Positions 37,901 to 47,382 of a DNA stretch of 60,000 bases are shown piece by piece. Origin of the DNA: Liolophura sinensis (lineage: Eukaryota; Mollusca; Polyplacophora; Chitonida; Chitonidae); assembly GCF_032854445.1 (NCBI RefSeq), contig NC_088300.1, positions 47,735,682 to 47,795,681 of the forward strand, written 5' to 3'. Position 1 is the first letter of the stretch; every line of letters begins with the position of its first letter. A model generated the notes under the pieces. The model made no database searches. It was not told where the DNA came from and saw only the letters and a list, made by a program, of their open reading frames with translations. Made by a program: the position numbers and the translations under genes.

Positions 37901-40900
37901 ACCAACTGAGCCACAGAGGCCCCGTCTTTGTCATTTGAATTTGAAACTGACAGTGCATGTCAAAAATACATGTAGTTGAAACCAGTACTTAAAATTTTTG
38001 TTTTCTGGTTAATAAAAATAAAAAACAAAACAAATCAAAACCCAAAACAAATGATGTTGGTAGACGAGAAAGTTTTGATGAGTTGAGCTGTAAATAAATT
38101 GCCTTCATTAAAAATGAGCGTGTATATCACTGTGTCACATTGAATCTCTTTGTTGAAAGAAAAAATTGTAACATTTGTTCTATAAAATCTGTGGTAAATG
38201 CATTATTGAAAATTGTTGGCTTTGCTTTGTTCATGAAAATCAGCAGGGCTATATGTAAAATTTGTATTGTTTTTGTTGAGTACAAAAAAATAGAAAGAAA
38301 ACAGTAGGTTCTGCTGGAAGTATTGCACTGATTACATGTAGTAAAAAGCATAAAAGCTAACATGATACTTGAGGAGTTCTCTTGTTGTTTGAACAGGTAT
38401 ATTTCCCTTACCTTCTCATCAACAAAAAACGTTATGCCGGACTCTACTGGACAAACCCTCACAAACATGACAAGATGGACTGCAAAGGAATTGAGACAGT
38501 TCGTCGAGACAACAGCCCCCTGGTGGCAAACTTAATCAACACTTGTCTCCAGTTGTTACTTATAGACAGGTAATTTCATAAATATTGATAAAACTCATGC
38601 ACCTAAGGGACTCAAAATCATCAAAAGTACATTTGTGACTGGGTAATTAGGATAAAATAAAAAATGGCTTTTTTCGAGTTGTAAAAGTTCCATCTTACCA
38701 TTGACCCACATCTGCATATATATTTATAAAGCAGTTAGCTGTGCTATATAGAATTATTAGCAAGCGTTTCAGTAAATGTGATATGTGACAAAAATCCTTG
38801 ATTCGAGTTTTCTGTTCTCATCTCAGTTATCTCCATGGTGACAATCGTTTATAAACCAGTGTCCCTTAAATCTTTAGTTGGTATACTTGACTAAACTTCA
38901 GCATCTCTTATAGTTTTATCTTCTTGATTAGATGTCTCTTGGTCTTCATTTAACAATTAGATGACTTTTTGTTCGTTTCTTATTCTGACCATGCTAAAAG
39001 ATATTATTACAATTTATGCAAAGTTTCAAACACTCGTTCATAAGCTGTATTTGTCCAGGAAAATAGTTTATTGAAAGTTCTTGCAGAACTGTGTAGGACT
39101 TACTGCACATGGTGTTATTTTGCTTTGTGACAGAGACCCAAATGGAGCTACAGAATATGCCAAACAGACCATATCTGACTTGCTGTGTAACAGAATAGAC
39201 ATCTCCCAGCTGGTCATCACCAAAGAACTGACCAAGACGGATGATGAATATGCAGGAAAACAGGCCCATGTGGAGCTGGCCAACAGGTGAGGTGGTCAAA
39301 GGATTCTGTCTCACCCCATCATATGGCATGTAGCTTTCATTCTCTGTGGGATATATGATTGTGGGCTAATACCAACCAGATTTGCCGGCAGTGTACTACA
39401 GTCTCACCACTAGCACACTTCAACCAGACTTCTTGTGTTGTACAACCATTCTAATAGCATTCATCAGATGCTGGTTTAAGTTTGCCATAGTGTACTGTCT
39501 GTGTAGGTAGGAACAGCATTCAAATTCAGCACGTACAGTACAGCTCAGGCTAAAAGTCAAACCCAGGCAGGAGATTAGTGTGTTCCTACCGGGTTTGTAG
39601 AGCGCCCGTAGACAGCTCAGGAACAGACAGTCACCTGCAGAGTCAGCAATACGTCAACTGTGACTGATTACACACACGTGGCTGAGCATTGTTATGCCTA
39701 TGCGATGGCTGTGGAAAGTTTACAGCAGAAAATCTAGTTCCTTGTAAGAAGGGCTAACACAATACATGAAACTGAAGTAAAATGTTTTTGATCGCAAAGT
39801 GGCAAATGTTCTTTTAAGTAGTGATTTATGAGTGGGTCCATGCGAGATTTGTAATAGATCACCACAACTGCTAAAACTAGCTCATTCTTCATCTCCTATA
39901 AAAAATGTTAAAAAGAGCACAAATGTGTTTCACTTCCTCCTTAGAAGGTTTTCCTTATTGTGGAAATAATCTGCCAGTGAAAAATTATCTGCCACTTAGA
40001 AAACCAATTTGACACTTTAACTCTGAAAGGCCGTGCAACATCAACAACAACCATGCAGTATTACAATACGAATTTCATGTATAAAAGTGGTGAAAAAGAA
40101 AAACACAATGAAGGACGAGTTAGATTTTGTGACTTTGTGGAGAATTTGTAGTTGGTACGAAACCATATAAGAAGAACACCCACATAGTAAACGCATGTGG
40201 GAAAAAATGATTCATTCTAAAGGTTTTTCCCCCACAGAAAAAGAAGTAATAATATTCCATTTGCACCAGTACACTTTGTTTGAATTTTTGGCTCACCTGA
40301 CACAGTGTGCCTTAAATATTTTATTTTCTGACCCTTTGACTCCAAAATGCCATCATGGAATTCATTTGACTATGCTAATATATGCTTAACAATACATGAT
40401 TTGAACCAACACCGGTATGAATTCAAAAATTAAATTTTATTTGTGAGCTTGAATAAAAGATGAAGTAAAATGTATGCGAATAGCTTATACGCATATCAGT
40501 AAACATATATTTACCAGTAATGTTTTTTCTATTTAAACAGTAATGTTTTGGTGTTAACTGTAGTTGTGTGAGAAAATATCGTGGGTGTTAGGCATCAACA
40601 GCAAAGCGGGTTATTGTCTGCTTAATTAAACTACTCAGAAATGTCAAGCAGAGACCTGGAGGAGGAAGTTATGCAGTCTTCAGTGCCCTGCGGCGACAAG
40701 ATTGGAGAACAATAGGCGCATGGTAGTGCATTAGGAGTAAATAATACTCACAAGTGTCAAACTGTGTTAACTGACCCACACTGTATGGTTTTGAAAATAT
40801 TAAACAAGAGGAATACATTAATCTCTCAAAACTGTTGTTTTCTCTGTTTCTGTGTAAATCCCTCTTCTTTATGACTTGCCGGGTGGCAATTTGGTTAGCA

Positions 40901-43900
40901 AGTCTGTAGACAATCATTTGTGTAGGCTAATCTTGAAAACTTCGTAAGCACACCATTCTAATTAAAAAAAAAAATGAAACCATTTGGGGTTACTATTTGA
41001 AAACACAGATAGCTGTGGCTAGGCATACATGTCCATTAACCGGAAGTAGCCAACCGTGAAAAGTTTGCAGCTTGGTGATGCCTGATTCTGCCCTGAACTT
41101 AAATGTTTTGAGTTGTTTTCTTTTAGTTCTTTGATATGAGGCTTAGTCTATTCTTGCAGTAATATAAATTGCATTAAAAGCGATAAATGATAAGACACAA
41201 GACTGCTGTCTGCCTGTGTTGGGACAATGCCCTGGGCAGGAAGGGTGCGGTAGTGCATGTGCTTGATTCACAGGAAAGTCTCATTGGTTTGTGAAGTTCA
41301 TGCAGAGATTGGGTGAGTTCACTGTAAAGTCTCTGTGGCAAGGTTCTGTATTTCATAATTTAAATGCATATCAAAATCAGTAGACCTGCGACAACCATCG
41401 ACACCAATAGAGGACTTTGATCACATATTTACTCCCACAATTAAGTTGATGAACTGATTTTATTGTGCTAAGGTAGGCTATACATTGCAAGATAAATTTT
41501 CCGCCTTGACGGCTAGTATATTTTCACATAACTGAACAGATTATGTCTGCACCTTCGTTATATGGAACTATATTCACACCTTCCGATGATAATCCTACGT
41601 GCCTCAGCAGGTCTCCGACACAGTTCAGTAGAGGGTTTGTCAGGTGTCGATAGAGCGTTAATCAGTGTCTCATAGTGTGTTACGAGTGGTAAACGTTTAA
41701 GATTTAGCCTGAGCTGTACTGTACATGTACAACTGGAGCAAACATAACACTACTCTAATGCAAAACTGCCATGGATATAGAACATTGACATAAAGGCGGT
41801 TTTAATCCTGCCTCTGATTGTAGCATGGATTTTTATCATTATGTTAAAGCTTGTTCATTTTAAAATAAATAAGAATACCCTTAGTTTCCTATGAAGTCAT
41901 TGAACCCTTTACTGCCACATCGGGGTCAAATATAAGAACGTTTTGATACCCTTAATACAGATACTCAAATTACAGAACACTCTAAAAAGCCTTTTAAATG
42001 TTGGAAAAAATTCCCTACAATCATGTTCACTGACTGTACAGAGGTTTATATGCAACTTTGACAACAACAGGTGGTAAATAAAGCATTAATTTAATTTTTC
42101 CTAATATCTTAATAGTTTAGCCCAGATTAGACCACTTAGAGGGGGCACAATCTAAAAAGCTGTATTTATCCCTGCACATTGTCATATCAAACATACATAT
42201 TTTTATTTGTGTTACCTGGCCAAAGTCAAATATAAGTAAGATTTACATTTCTTATTTCTCAGGATGAGGAAGCGTGACCCCGCAGGTGCCCCCCAATTGG
42301 GCGACCGGGTGCCTTATGTGATCATTGCAGCATCAAAGGGTACAGCGGCATACATGAAGTCTGAGGTAGTATTGTACAGTAGTGAAGCATATCACTTCTC
42401 ACAGCTGGGCTTTGTTGTCCATTAATTTATATTACTTTCAAAAGCCAAAGACTAGACTTTTCATTTACATTGCGCATGGATCTTATGCATGTGCTTGGTT
42501 CCAGTCTGTCAATCATCACAAAGCCGGCATCCAATTGCTTGTGTTATTCAGCAGTAGTATTGTCCCGCAAACAAATGAGCTCCCTCAGTGTGTGTTCCTG
42601 TTTGTGGAACAGAGAATTATTGGTGTGGCCGCCACTTGCTGTTCATGAGGCATGCAAAAGCTAGCTCTGCATGTGCTCATGCATGTAGTTATCTCCCTTT
42701 ACACTGTCTTCCAATGCAACCTTTTACAGCGTTTTAGGATTGTATTATATATGCACTTCTCCATCAGCCTCAAACAGGCTAACTCAACAGCAGAACTCTC
42801 CAGTGCCATCTTTTCAGGGACATTGTCCAATTTCTCATTATTTGTTTTTCTCAAGACATTTGGGTTAGAATGCTTAAGTGTGCACACTATTCTAATGTGG
42901 AACACTCACATTTTCAGTATTTCCTTTTTCAAGAAGCTCACGTACAAATTTAATGTTTCACAGGCAGTTTCTTGTAATAAAACCAAGTTGTTGCCAGACA
43001 TTCCCCACACTGCTGGCAGACGTTCCCCACACTGCTGGCAGACGTGGCAAAAGCAATCACTGAATCACTCACTTGTGTACCACTGGAGCTGATATTTTGT
43101 GTCAGACATGTCAGAACTGATGTAGGCAATGTGTATTTCTTTGACAGGATCCTATATATGTACTGGAGAACAACATTCCTATAGACACTCAGTACTATCT
43201 AGAGAATCAACTGTCCAAACCGTTGATGAGGATATTCGAACCAATCCTTGGTGAGAAGAAGGCAGAGTCAGTGTTGTTAAGTAAGTCAAGCCTTCAGTTT
43301 TGAACGGACTTTCAGCCTGGGGGATGTCTTAATTGCCATCCCCAGGAATTTTTCATTAGCACAGTGGCAGTCAGTTTTATGGATGTAGTGTTCGGGGTAA
43401 ATCAACGAGCTTTGGCAAGTTGAGGGCAAACCGTTTAAACAGATGCGCATATGTTTCAATACAGATAATGAAATGATTGTTGTGAACCACTGACCCACAA
43501 ATAGTGGGAAGCAATGAATCTACAAGTCCCCTGTTCAAGGCTGGGATTGGATCCACACCTCAGGTGTCCTTACCAGCTGATCCACGGGGTCTTAAGACAC
43601 ATACAGTAAATAACCTTAAGTTTCGCATGCAGGCAAAGAAAGTGTATCCATAATTCAAGAGATCATTGGCTGGTCATTGGAGACTGGTGAGTGTGAGCAT
43701 GACCATGTCAAATATCTGTCAAAGTGCAGAGCTCTTCATGTACAAAGCAGAACTTCATGTATAACAGAACTTAGCACCCTGCCAATCCTTACTTGCAAAT
43801 TACCAGCAGACGATGCTTTTAAAGTGACAACATACATGTATAATCACATGGCTCGAAATCTCCATGTGTCTATTATATCCGTTGATGGCCTGATTTTTGC

Positions 43901-46900
43901 CGACGAAAGGCCAAAAAATAAACTTACCTGTCGCTGGCGACACCTGGATATATTTGCATACCGATAATCATAAAACATGCACTTTATTCTGAACTATAGC
44001 CAGGCAGTGTTGTGTGAACTCCTGATACGTCGGCAAAGCGGACAAATCCTATCTGACTCCGCATATGCAGGACTCGCACACGGTGCTACTGAAAATGGGT
44101 CATATGTAGTCGTGGGTCAGACCATTAGTTGATTGCTTGGTAAACCGAAATTTATGTAAAAGCAGCAAAATTTTGTGTAGGTGCAAAATTTCAATACCAA
44201 GTATTCAACCGGACACTTGTCCATGCTGCACACAAATTTTGACGAACAAGTCCATTTTTTGGCAGGACATGTTCGACAAGTCAATGATAATATTCAAATT
44301 CTGGGGGCTGATCACCCACTTTCGTCATCTTAACTCAGCCAGTGCAAAAGTGAACGACACTAACTGACGGGTGAAACTTTACATCATTTAATGTATTCTA
44401 AGGAAATAAATACATGCATGAAGGACAAGAAAAACACGCCTGACAGACAGACATACCGAGTGACCAAATAAGAGAAAAAGTGAAATTAAGGTAACCTAAT
44501 TTCAAAGCCTGGCTAAACCAGTAGATATTTGAAATTCAGCTTGAAATCTGCATCATTTCTATGGCTATTATGCAGACAAATTGTATACTTCGTTAATATC
44601 ACTCAGCACTGGGTTACCTTGTGTAGGTACATGTATATACTAACTTGAGTTGAAATCCAGTTGAGTGTCGTTGACATGGCATCCCAGTAAGGCAGCACTG
44701 TTAAGTACATGTAGCAGGGGCTGATATCATATCGTAATAAATGTGTCTGTTAATGATTCGCCAGGTGCTAGACTGCACCATGTTTTCTCTACCTTTGTAA
44801 ACCTGTAGTAATCATGATGTTTTATGACGTAAAATTTAAGCGGAGTTAGTTGATGAACTGAAATCATTTTGTGTATGGGACGCGTTATTCTGTCATGGTT
44901 CCAAAGACCTTTCATTAAAAGACAGGCATTATTCTGAAACATTATTGAATGAAAATTAAAACTAGCAGAATGGAGATATATGCAATTTTTTTTTTTGACA
45001 TGAACAGGCGTTATATCATGGATTCATTATTTTCTATGGTGAAATGTAAATTTGGCCACTCCTTGAGCAAATGATTGTCATTGAGGTTCTGCCTAGGTTG
45101 GGCTACATGGTGACATTACTTCCAGCATAGTCCTACTATACTTTTATGGGCTAAATGCTGATATTCATTCAAGGAGCTTTGTGTTAAGGAAATAAATGAG
45201 CAGGAAATTGGAGCTACCCATCAAAGTGATATTGCTTTCCTTAATTTGATAGAAAAAATTTCCTGTTCAATTGATAGATTTTTGTATAAAAGCATTGTGT
45301 TCAGAATGAAATTTGTTTAAAATTTGGCTGGACCTTAATGATATTTTTCAGGAGGGGAGCATACCAGAACAAAGACTGTTGTCACATCCAAAGTGGGAGG
45401 CCTAGCCGCTTTTACCAAGAAAAAGAGCAAATGTATTGGATGTAAAGCTGTACTTGAAGTGGAAGGTATGTATGTTGATAAAACTTTTTTTTATCAAAAT
45501 GTTATTTTTAAAAAAAAGTTTTTGTTGTTCAGTGGCTATTATTGGCTACTTCATGTTATGTGTCTTCTCTTGGATTTTATTTGCAAATTGAAAAAAAAAG
45601 CTGTTTTTTTTCTTTTATTTTGAGGTGTGTTGACTTAGATATGATGTTGTCATTTTGTTTTCTCATTACCCATACATATAACTTGTGTGTTAACATTAAC
45701 ACCCCTGGTAAAATAGCTTTCTGACAAAATTTAAAAGATTTTCATGTGGTTTTTCCTTTGTTCTGTTTATTTTATCAGTAATAAGGTCTACAGCATTTTG
45801 AGTTTTTTATCTAGATACCGTCAGTGACTCAGGAGCCTCTCACCAATGCGGTCGCTGTGAGTTCAAGTCCAACACATGCTGGCTTCCTCTCCAGCTGTTA
45901 GTGGGACAATCTGTCAGCAACTTGCAGATTGTCGTGGGTTTCCTGTGGGCTTTACCCGATTCTCTCCCACCATAATGCTGGCTGTGTTCGCAGAAGTGAA
46001 ATATTCTCGAGTATGGCGCACATGTGTAACACCAGTCAAATAAATAAATAAATAAATCTAATTCTAACACTGGCAAATGCGTACAGCACAGAGAATAGAG
46101 ATGTCAACTGCATATATCACATTTATTGCATATATTCACGCGACCTAACAATGTTGTTGAAGAGTAACGTCGTAGCGTTCAGCAGGGTTGTTCCAACCGC
46201 AAGGAGGATCGGTTGGTACCGCATACAGTTTAAACGTATGAAAACCAACTATATGACATCATCAACATGAAGCCGTGCAATCTACATGTACGTCAACATA
46301 ACGAAGTTTAAACATTGAAAAACAACAGCAAAATTCTATGTACACGTTAATTTATTTATTTTAATTTTCCATTGAAATATTGATGATCAAGTCAAAAATG
46401 TCCAGTGTTCATCATTTTATATGGCGAATAAAAAAGTCTTTTTCAGCGCGCCCATATAAGCCCTACCTCTTTTTCCAATGTGACAAGTGGCAAGTAAGTT
46501 TCGGAAATATCCAAGCCTGCAGGCCTTCATCCTGTACTTCATGTTTTCATTAACTGGTAACATCCTCCCTACGGTACCGGCGTACGTGTAGACAGTTTTT
46601 TTCGCATGTTCATTCACTGCTGCTGACTGCCGGAGCTTCTTGCATAGGCACTTGTCACCTTTTTAGCTGAATATCTATGGTTATATATGTTTACTGTCTT
46701 GCGATCTCTTTTTAGTTTTATTTCCACATGTGAACACTCCCGACTGAAACCTTCGTGGGAAGACATACTTTAGGAATGTCTGAAACTCACCCAACAACAA
46801 GCGTGCACATATCCCAAAACAATGGACACTTCCGTTTGTTTACTGCAGTTATCACGTCATATACGCGGTGAATGAAGCCATTAATTCTTAAATCACAATA

Positions 46901-47226
46901 CCATAAACATTGATCAGCTTGAAGTGTATTTAAATGGAGATTAGGTTTTGTGAAAACATATTCCTTTTATTTGTTTCTTTTTTTTGTGTTGAGCTCTTTA
47001 CCTATGCTGTCAAAATGTACAGATAACAGTGAAAATTTACATATTCAGTGATGATATTTGTCTGTGTGACAGGAGATGCTGTGTGTAAGTACTGCCGACC
47101 TAAGGAGTCTGAGTTGTACCAGAAGGAGGTGGCACAGATGGGTCACCTGGAGGAGAAGTTCTCCCGGCTGTGGACCCAATGTCAACGCTGTCAGGGAAGT
47201 CTTCACGAGGATGTGCTCTGTACCAG
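19934..47226 (+). CDS. POLD1: DNA polymerase delta catalytic subunit, 23 coding exons (3' end outside window)
   Basis: B-family replicative polymerase with 3'-5' proofreading, the catalytic p125 subunit that elongates the lagging strand with PCNA in the nucleus. The 23 exons give 3215 coding bases (1071 residues plus two bases); the human protein has about 1107 residues, so roughly 30-35 are missing. Exo I is FDIE (D315, E317), Exo II is NFD (D401), and Exo III is Y510...D514. Polymerase motif A is DFSSLYPS (D601), motif [10 protein letters not shown] (K693), and motif C YGDTDS (D754, D756). CysA (C1010, C1013, C1025, C1028) is complete. CysB, the iron-sulfur site, shows C1057, C1060 and C1070; its fourth Cys is expected in the missing exon. 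All junctions keep the frame and no disabling change is seen. The start ATG has A at -3 and G at +4. Introns range from 214 bp to 2976 bp, apart from the last, which exceeds 12.7 kb. Confidence 0.97.
20105..20130. promoter_or_regulatory. Cluster of three E-boxes in POLD1 intron 1
   Basis: CACGTG (20105-20110), CATGTG (20117-20122) and CACGTG (20125-20130), each next to a TGACC or similar repeat. Possible bHLH-factor sites; function is not shown. Confidence 0.25.
20323..20429 (+). CDS. POLD1: POLD1 exon 2
   Basis: Residues 21-56: an acidic segment ([19 protein letters not shown]) typical of the N-terminal linker of this family. The donor GTACTC is weak at +4 to +6. Confidence 0.93.
20982..21098 (+). 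CDS. POLD1: POLD1 exon 3
   Basis: Residues 57-95, including [12 protein letters not shown] and [13 protein letters not shown], which match the family start of the N-terminal domain. The donor is GTGATG. Reading on past it destroys the homology, which fixes the exon end. Confidence 0.94.
22139..22200. repeat. Three copies of a 22-bp tandem repeat in intron 3
   Basis: TGATATATTATAACAATTTA-type units in tandem, the last one partial. No function apparent. Confidence 0.9.
22315..22487 (+). CDS. POLD1: POLD1 exon 4
   Basis: Residues 96-153: [18 protein letters not shown], then HIHGFAPYF. The acceptor TTGTAAG is preceded by a pyrimidine-rich stretch. An in-frame alternative acceptor at 22338 would remove eight residues. 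The longer form is preferred because LPGMPG is conserved in the family. The exon itself begins GTAAGC. Confidence 0.9.
22497..22563. repeat. Short tandem repeat just after exon 4
   Basis: Four imperfect copies of a unit like TGGGAATTGTGAATCAGT starting 10 bp past the donor. Confidence 0.85.
23227..23320 (+). CDS. POLD1: POLD1 exon 5
   Basis: Residues 154-184, ending in [11 protein letters not shown] long T tract forms the acceptor; donor GTGAGT. Confidence 0.94.
23535..23703 (+). CDS. POLD1: POLD1 exon 6
   Basis: Residues 185-240: [20 protein letters not shown] and ANFEIR-like NIDFEIR. It follows the shortest intron (214 bp). Donor GTACGT. Confidence 0.95.
24195..24439 (+). CDS. POLD1: POLD1 exon 7 (Exo I)
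   Basis: Residues 241-322: [13 protein letters not shown], then [11 protein letters not shown] at the end. D315 and E317 are the Exo I metal-binding residues of the proofreading site. Donor GTAAGT. Confidence 0.97.
24988..25154 (+). CDS. POLD1: POLD1 exon 8
   Basis: Residues 323-378: [16 protein letters not shown] continues the exonuclease domain. Acceptor ACTGTAG, donor GTAAGG. Confidence 0.96.
25407..25640. repeat. Dispersed repeat, copy 1 (intron 8)
   Basis: Matches 58441-58672 in the same orientation through blocks such as GATTTTAGAAAGGTGTGTTG, GCACCAAAAATAGTATTTTA and AATGCACTTGTGTGG. Unknown family, no coding potential. Confidence 0.75.
25815..26060 (+). CDS. POLD1: POLD1 exon 9 (Exo II)
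   Basis: Residues 379-460: [14 protein letters not shown] with D401 of Exo II, ending at FDLLQ. An exact multiple of three (246 bp), phase 0 on both sides. Donor GTAAGG. Confidence 0.97.
26231..28033. repeat. Minisatellite of 42-bp units (about 43 copies) in POLD1 intron 9
   Basis: Tandem units read GACTGAGGTTTAGGTCAGGA followed by TTCTAAAGTAGGTATACAGA and AT, 42 bp in total. Variants differ at a few fixed sites (TTTT or TTTA, GGAT or TGAT, AGTAGG or AGTTGG, ACAGAAT or ACGGAAA). Since 42 is 14 codons, parts stay open on the minus strand as a 14-residue repeat ([14 protein letters not shown]), an artefact of the period and not a gene. A rare variant series, including a 40-bp unit, occurs twice about 964 bp apart, showing a secondary duplication. 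Confidence 0.97.
28083..28165. repeat. Fragment of a dispersed repeat also found in intron 21
   Basis: GTAGTCAGTTTTATGGGTGG and the following CGGGGTAAT block match 43366-43410 in the same orientation. Confidence 0.5.
28220..28277 (+). mobile_element. SINE-B, extremely 5'-truncated (58 bp), next to exon 10
   Basis: Only the tail is present: CGTCGTCATATGACTGAAAA through GACGTTAAACCCCAAGCAC and two CACT repeats. It is flanked by perfect 15-bp duplications CTCTTCATTGCATAT at 28205-28219 and 28278-28292. The right-hand duplication ends 10 bp before exon 10. Confidence 0.92.
28303..28413 (+). CDS. POLD1: POLD1 exon 10
   Basis: Residues 461-497: [19 protein letters not shown] and [12 protein letters not shown]. 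Phase 0 both sides. The acceptor region TATAATATTTCAG directly follows a SINE target-site duplication. Donor GTAAGT. Confidence 0.97.
28800..28991 (+). CDS. POLD1: POLD1 exon 11 (Exo III)
   Basis: Residues 498-561: [12 protein letters not shown] with Y510 and D514 of Exo III, then [18 protein letters not shown] leading into the polymerase domain. Donor GTAGTC is non-ideal. Confidence 0.97.
30157..30245 (+). CDS. POLD1: POLD1 exon 12
   Basis: Residues 562-590: a variable linker, then [13 protein letters not shown]. Donor GTGAGT. Confidence 0.95.
30370..30825. repeat. Local degenerate duplication in intron 12
   Basis: The blocks at 30370-30500 and 30690-30820 share TTTTGTCCATTTTTTC-like and AATTATCTGSTATR-like segments with a GCAGTTT block after them. 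Otherwise the intron shows nothing. Confidence 0.4.
31040..31156 (+). CDS. POLD1: POLD1 exon 13 (polymerase motif A)
   Basis: Residues 591-629: [20 protein letters not shown] with D601, a catalytic metal ligand, then [10 protein letters not shown]. Donor GTGAGG. Confidence 0.97.
31991..32149 (+). mobile_element. SINE-A, 5' truncated (intron 13)
   Basis: Body and tail only, ending CCAATCAAATAAATAAATAA. Perfect 12-bp duplications TTAAGGCACAAA flank it (31979-31990 and 32150-32161). Confidence 0.93.
32274..32387 (+). CDS. POLD1: POLD1 exon 14
   Basis: Residues 630-667: [15 protein letters not shown], then [19 protein letters not shown]. Donor GTAAGG. Confidence 0.97.
32734..33003 (+). mobile_element. 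SINE-B, 5' part (split by Tc1)
   Basis: tRNA-like head (TTGGTAGAGCATCCACTTGG and a GGTCAATCC B-box-like site), then CACACCTAAGACTTTAAAAG, the AGGGGATAGTGCAACGACTG block and TGGAAATCCGTCCTGCAACA. It continues after the transposon at 34664-34750. The possible duplication TCTTCTAC is at 32717 and 34749. Confidence 0.88.
33006..34663 (-). mobile_element. Tc1/mariner-type DNA transposon (1658 bp)
   Basis: Both ends carry CAGTCATGGAAAAAATTATT followed by AGACCAC in inverted orientation, identical for at least 27 bp, and both are flanked by TA (33004-33005 and 34664-34665). The transposase lies on the minus strand. The host site is inside a SINE-B, whose two halves rejoin exactly at TA. Confidence 0.96.
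33312..34340 (-). pseudogene. Tc1-family transposase, disabled by a stop and a catalytic substitution
   Basis: From the ATG at 34340 the frame runs 342 codons to 33312, about normal Tc1 length. The N-terminus carries two helix-turn-helix-like parts ([19 protein letters not shown]; later [14 protein letters not shown]) separated by a GRGRKR segment. The first catalytic Asp is in VLFSDESNF and the acidic C-terminal residue in [11 protein letters not shown]. The usual FQQDNAP motif reads FQQANAP: the second catalytic Asp is Ala (codon 33605-33603, GCC, one base from GAC). Codon 18 is TAG (34289-34287). This copy therefore cannot make active transposase, yet the rest is intact, so it is a young casualty or was mobilised in trans. 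Confidence 0.94.
34664..34750 (+). mobile_element. SINE-B, 3' part (split by Tc1)
   Basis: CTTCATCGTCATATGACTGA, a GTTGAGTCTGAGGTTAAACC block and terminal ACTC repeats complete the SINE begun at 32734. Confidence 0.88.
34834..34981 (+). CDS. POLD1: POLD1 exon 15 (polymerase motif B)
   Basis: Residues 668-717: [20 protein letters not shown] with the motif B Lys693, then KLPCLEISQ. Donor GTACTG is weak. Confidence 0.97.
35487..35550. repeat. Tandem duplication of a 32-bp unit in intron 15
   Basis: GTATTTTGGGAGGGCCAATG plus GGTGAAGAGAAA, present twice with one difference. Confidence 0.9.
35776..35871 (+). CDS. POLD1: POLD1 exon 16
   Basis: Residues 718-749: [19 protein letters not shown]. 96 bp, phase 0 both sides. 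Donor GTAGGT. Confidence 0.96.
35945..36133 (+). mobile_element. SINE-A variant with a different tRNA-like head (intron 16)
   Basis: The head reads TTGCATGGCCGAATGGTTAC, unlike the GTGGCTCAGTTGGTTAGC head of the other copies. The body (GTGAGTTCGAGTCCAGC, GGGAAGGTCTGCCAGCAACC) and tail (TTGAGTATGGCATAAAACAC) are of family A, with a deletion in the middle. Flanking TCAAGTGGCTTAAG (35931-35944) and TCAAGTTGCTTAAG (36134-36147) form a 14-bp duplication with one mismatch. Confidence 0.88.
37043..37180 (+). CDS. POLD1: POLD1 exon 17 (polymerase motif C)
   Basis: Residues 750-795: [14 protein letters not shown] with catalytic D754 and D756, ending SPIKLEFEK. 138 bp, phase 0 both sides. Donor GTGATG. 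Confidence 0.97.
37452..37588 (-). mobile_element. SINE-A, 5' truncated (intron 17)
   Basis: TTTACGCTGTACTCAAGAAT, CAGCATTATGGTGGGAGGAA and GGGGGAAACCCATGAGC in reversed order; no head. It lies only 64 bp from the next copy. Confidence 0.85.
37653..37925 (-). mobile_element. SINE-A, full length (intron 17)
   Basis: All parts are present in reverse, ending in the head complement GCGCTAACCAACTGAGCCAC. Perfect 13-bp duplications CTTTGTCATTTGA flank it (37640-37652 and 37926-37938). Reading frames in this interval are by-products of the SINE. Confidence 0.96.
38397..38569 (+). CDS. POLD1: POLD1 exon 18
   Basis: Residues 796-852: [18 protein letters not shown] (KKRY at 805-808, which contacts the primer-template in this family), then [12 protein letters not shown]. 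Donor GTAATT. Confidence 0.97.
39134..39286 (+). CDS. POLD1: POLD1 exon 19
   Basis: Residues 853-903: [19 protein letters not shown], then [13 protein letters not shown] at the junction. Part of the thumb domain. Donor GTGAGG. Confidence 0.97.
39287..42262 (+). other. POLD1 intron 19 (2976 bp)
   Basis: The longest fully contained intron. I see no exon, RNA gene or known repeat in it; open frames at 40195, 40669 (minus) and 41174 (minus) lack coding character. Confidence 0.6.
42263..42365 (+). CDS. POLD1: POLD1 exon 20
   Basis: Residues 904-938: [20 protein letters not shown], then AYMKSE. Donor GTAGTA is weak. Confidence 0.97.
42996..43045. repeat. Tandem duplication of a 22-bp unit in intron 20
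   Basis: Two copies of ACGTTCCCCACACTGCTGGC plus AG, the first slightly altered. Confidence 0.9.
43148..43280 (+). CDS. POLD1: POLD1 exon 21
   Basis: Residues 939-982: [20 protein letters not shown], then [10 protein letters not shown]. Donor GTAAGT. Confidence 0.97.
43331..43597 (-). mobile_element. Candidate tRNA-headed SINE of another family (intron 21)
   Basis: On the minus strand it begins CCCCGTGGATCAGCTGGTAA (A-box-like), has GGATCCAATCCCAGCC (B-box-like), then a body matching 28083-28165. I cannot see a clean tail or duplication. Confidence 0.4.
43598..45351 (+). other. Remainder of POLD1 intron 21
   Basis: No exon or repeat recognised. A 96-codon frame at 43677-43967 starts with TTG and lacks recognisable similarity. 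Confidence 0.5.
45352..45465 (+). CDS. POLD1: POLD1 exon 22 (CysA, first half)
   Basis: Residues 983-1020: [19 protein letters not shown] with C1010 and C1013 of the PCNA-related CysA zinc site. Donor GTATGT. Confidence 0.97.
45829..46060 (+). mobile_element. SINE-A with damaged head (intron 22)
   Basis: TCAGGAGCCTCTCACCAATG onward is intact to the tail TCAAATAAATAAATAAAT. The region upstream of the B-box is shortened. The tail has a CATGTGT insertion. Confidence 0.9.
46061..47072 (+). other. Rest of POLD1 intron 22
   Basis: Nothing recognised apart from the exon 23 acceptor CTGTGTGACAG. Confidence 0.5.
47073..47226 (+). CDS. POLD1: POLD1 exon 23 (CysA end, CysB start)
   Basis: Residues 1021-1071 plus two bases: C1025 and C1028 complete CysA, then ESELYQKEV and [19 protein letters not shown] with C1057, C1060 and C1070 of CysB, which in this family binds an iron-sulfur cluster. 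It ends in phase 2 at a GTAAGG donor, so a further exon is required. Confidence 0.97.
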
Positions 47227-47382
47227 GTAAGGTCACTGCTCATCAACACCTGTACCTGATGTTGGCAAGTGGTTACAGCATCTACTTTTCGATAGGAGGC
47301 ACAGGATTAAGCTTAGGGGCATTTTATACAACAGCTGTACACTGTACCTACCATGGTTACTTCTTCACAAGACAGCTTCAGT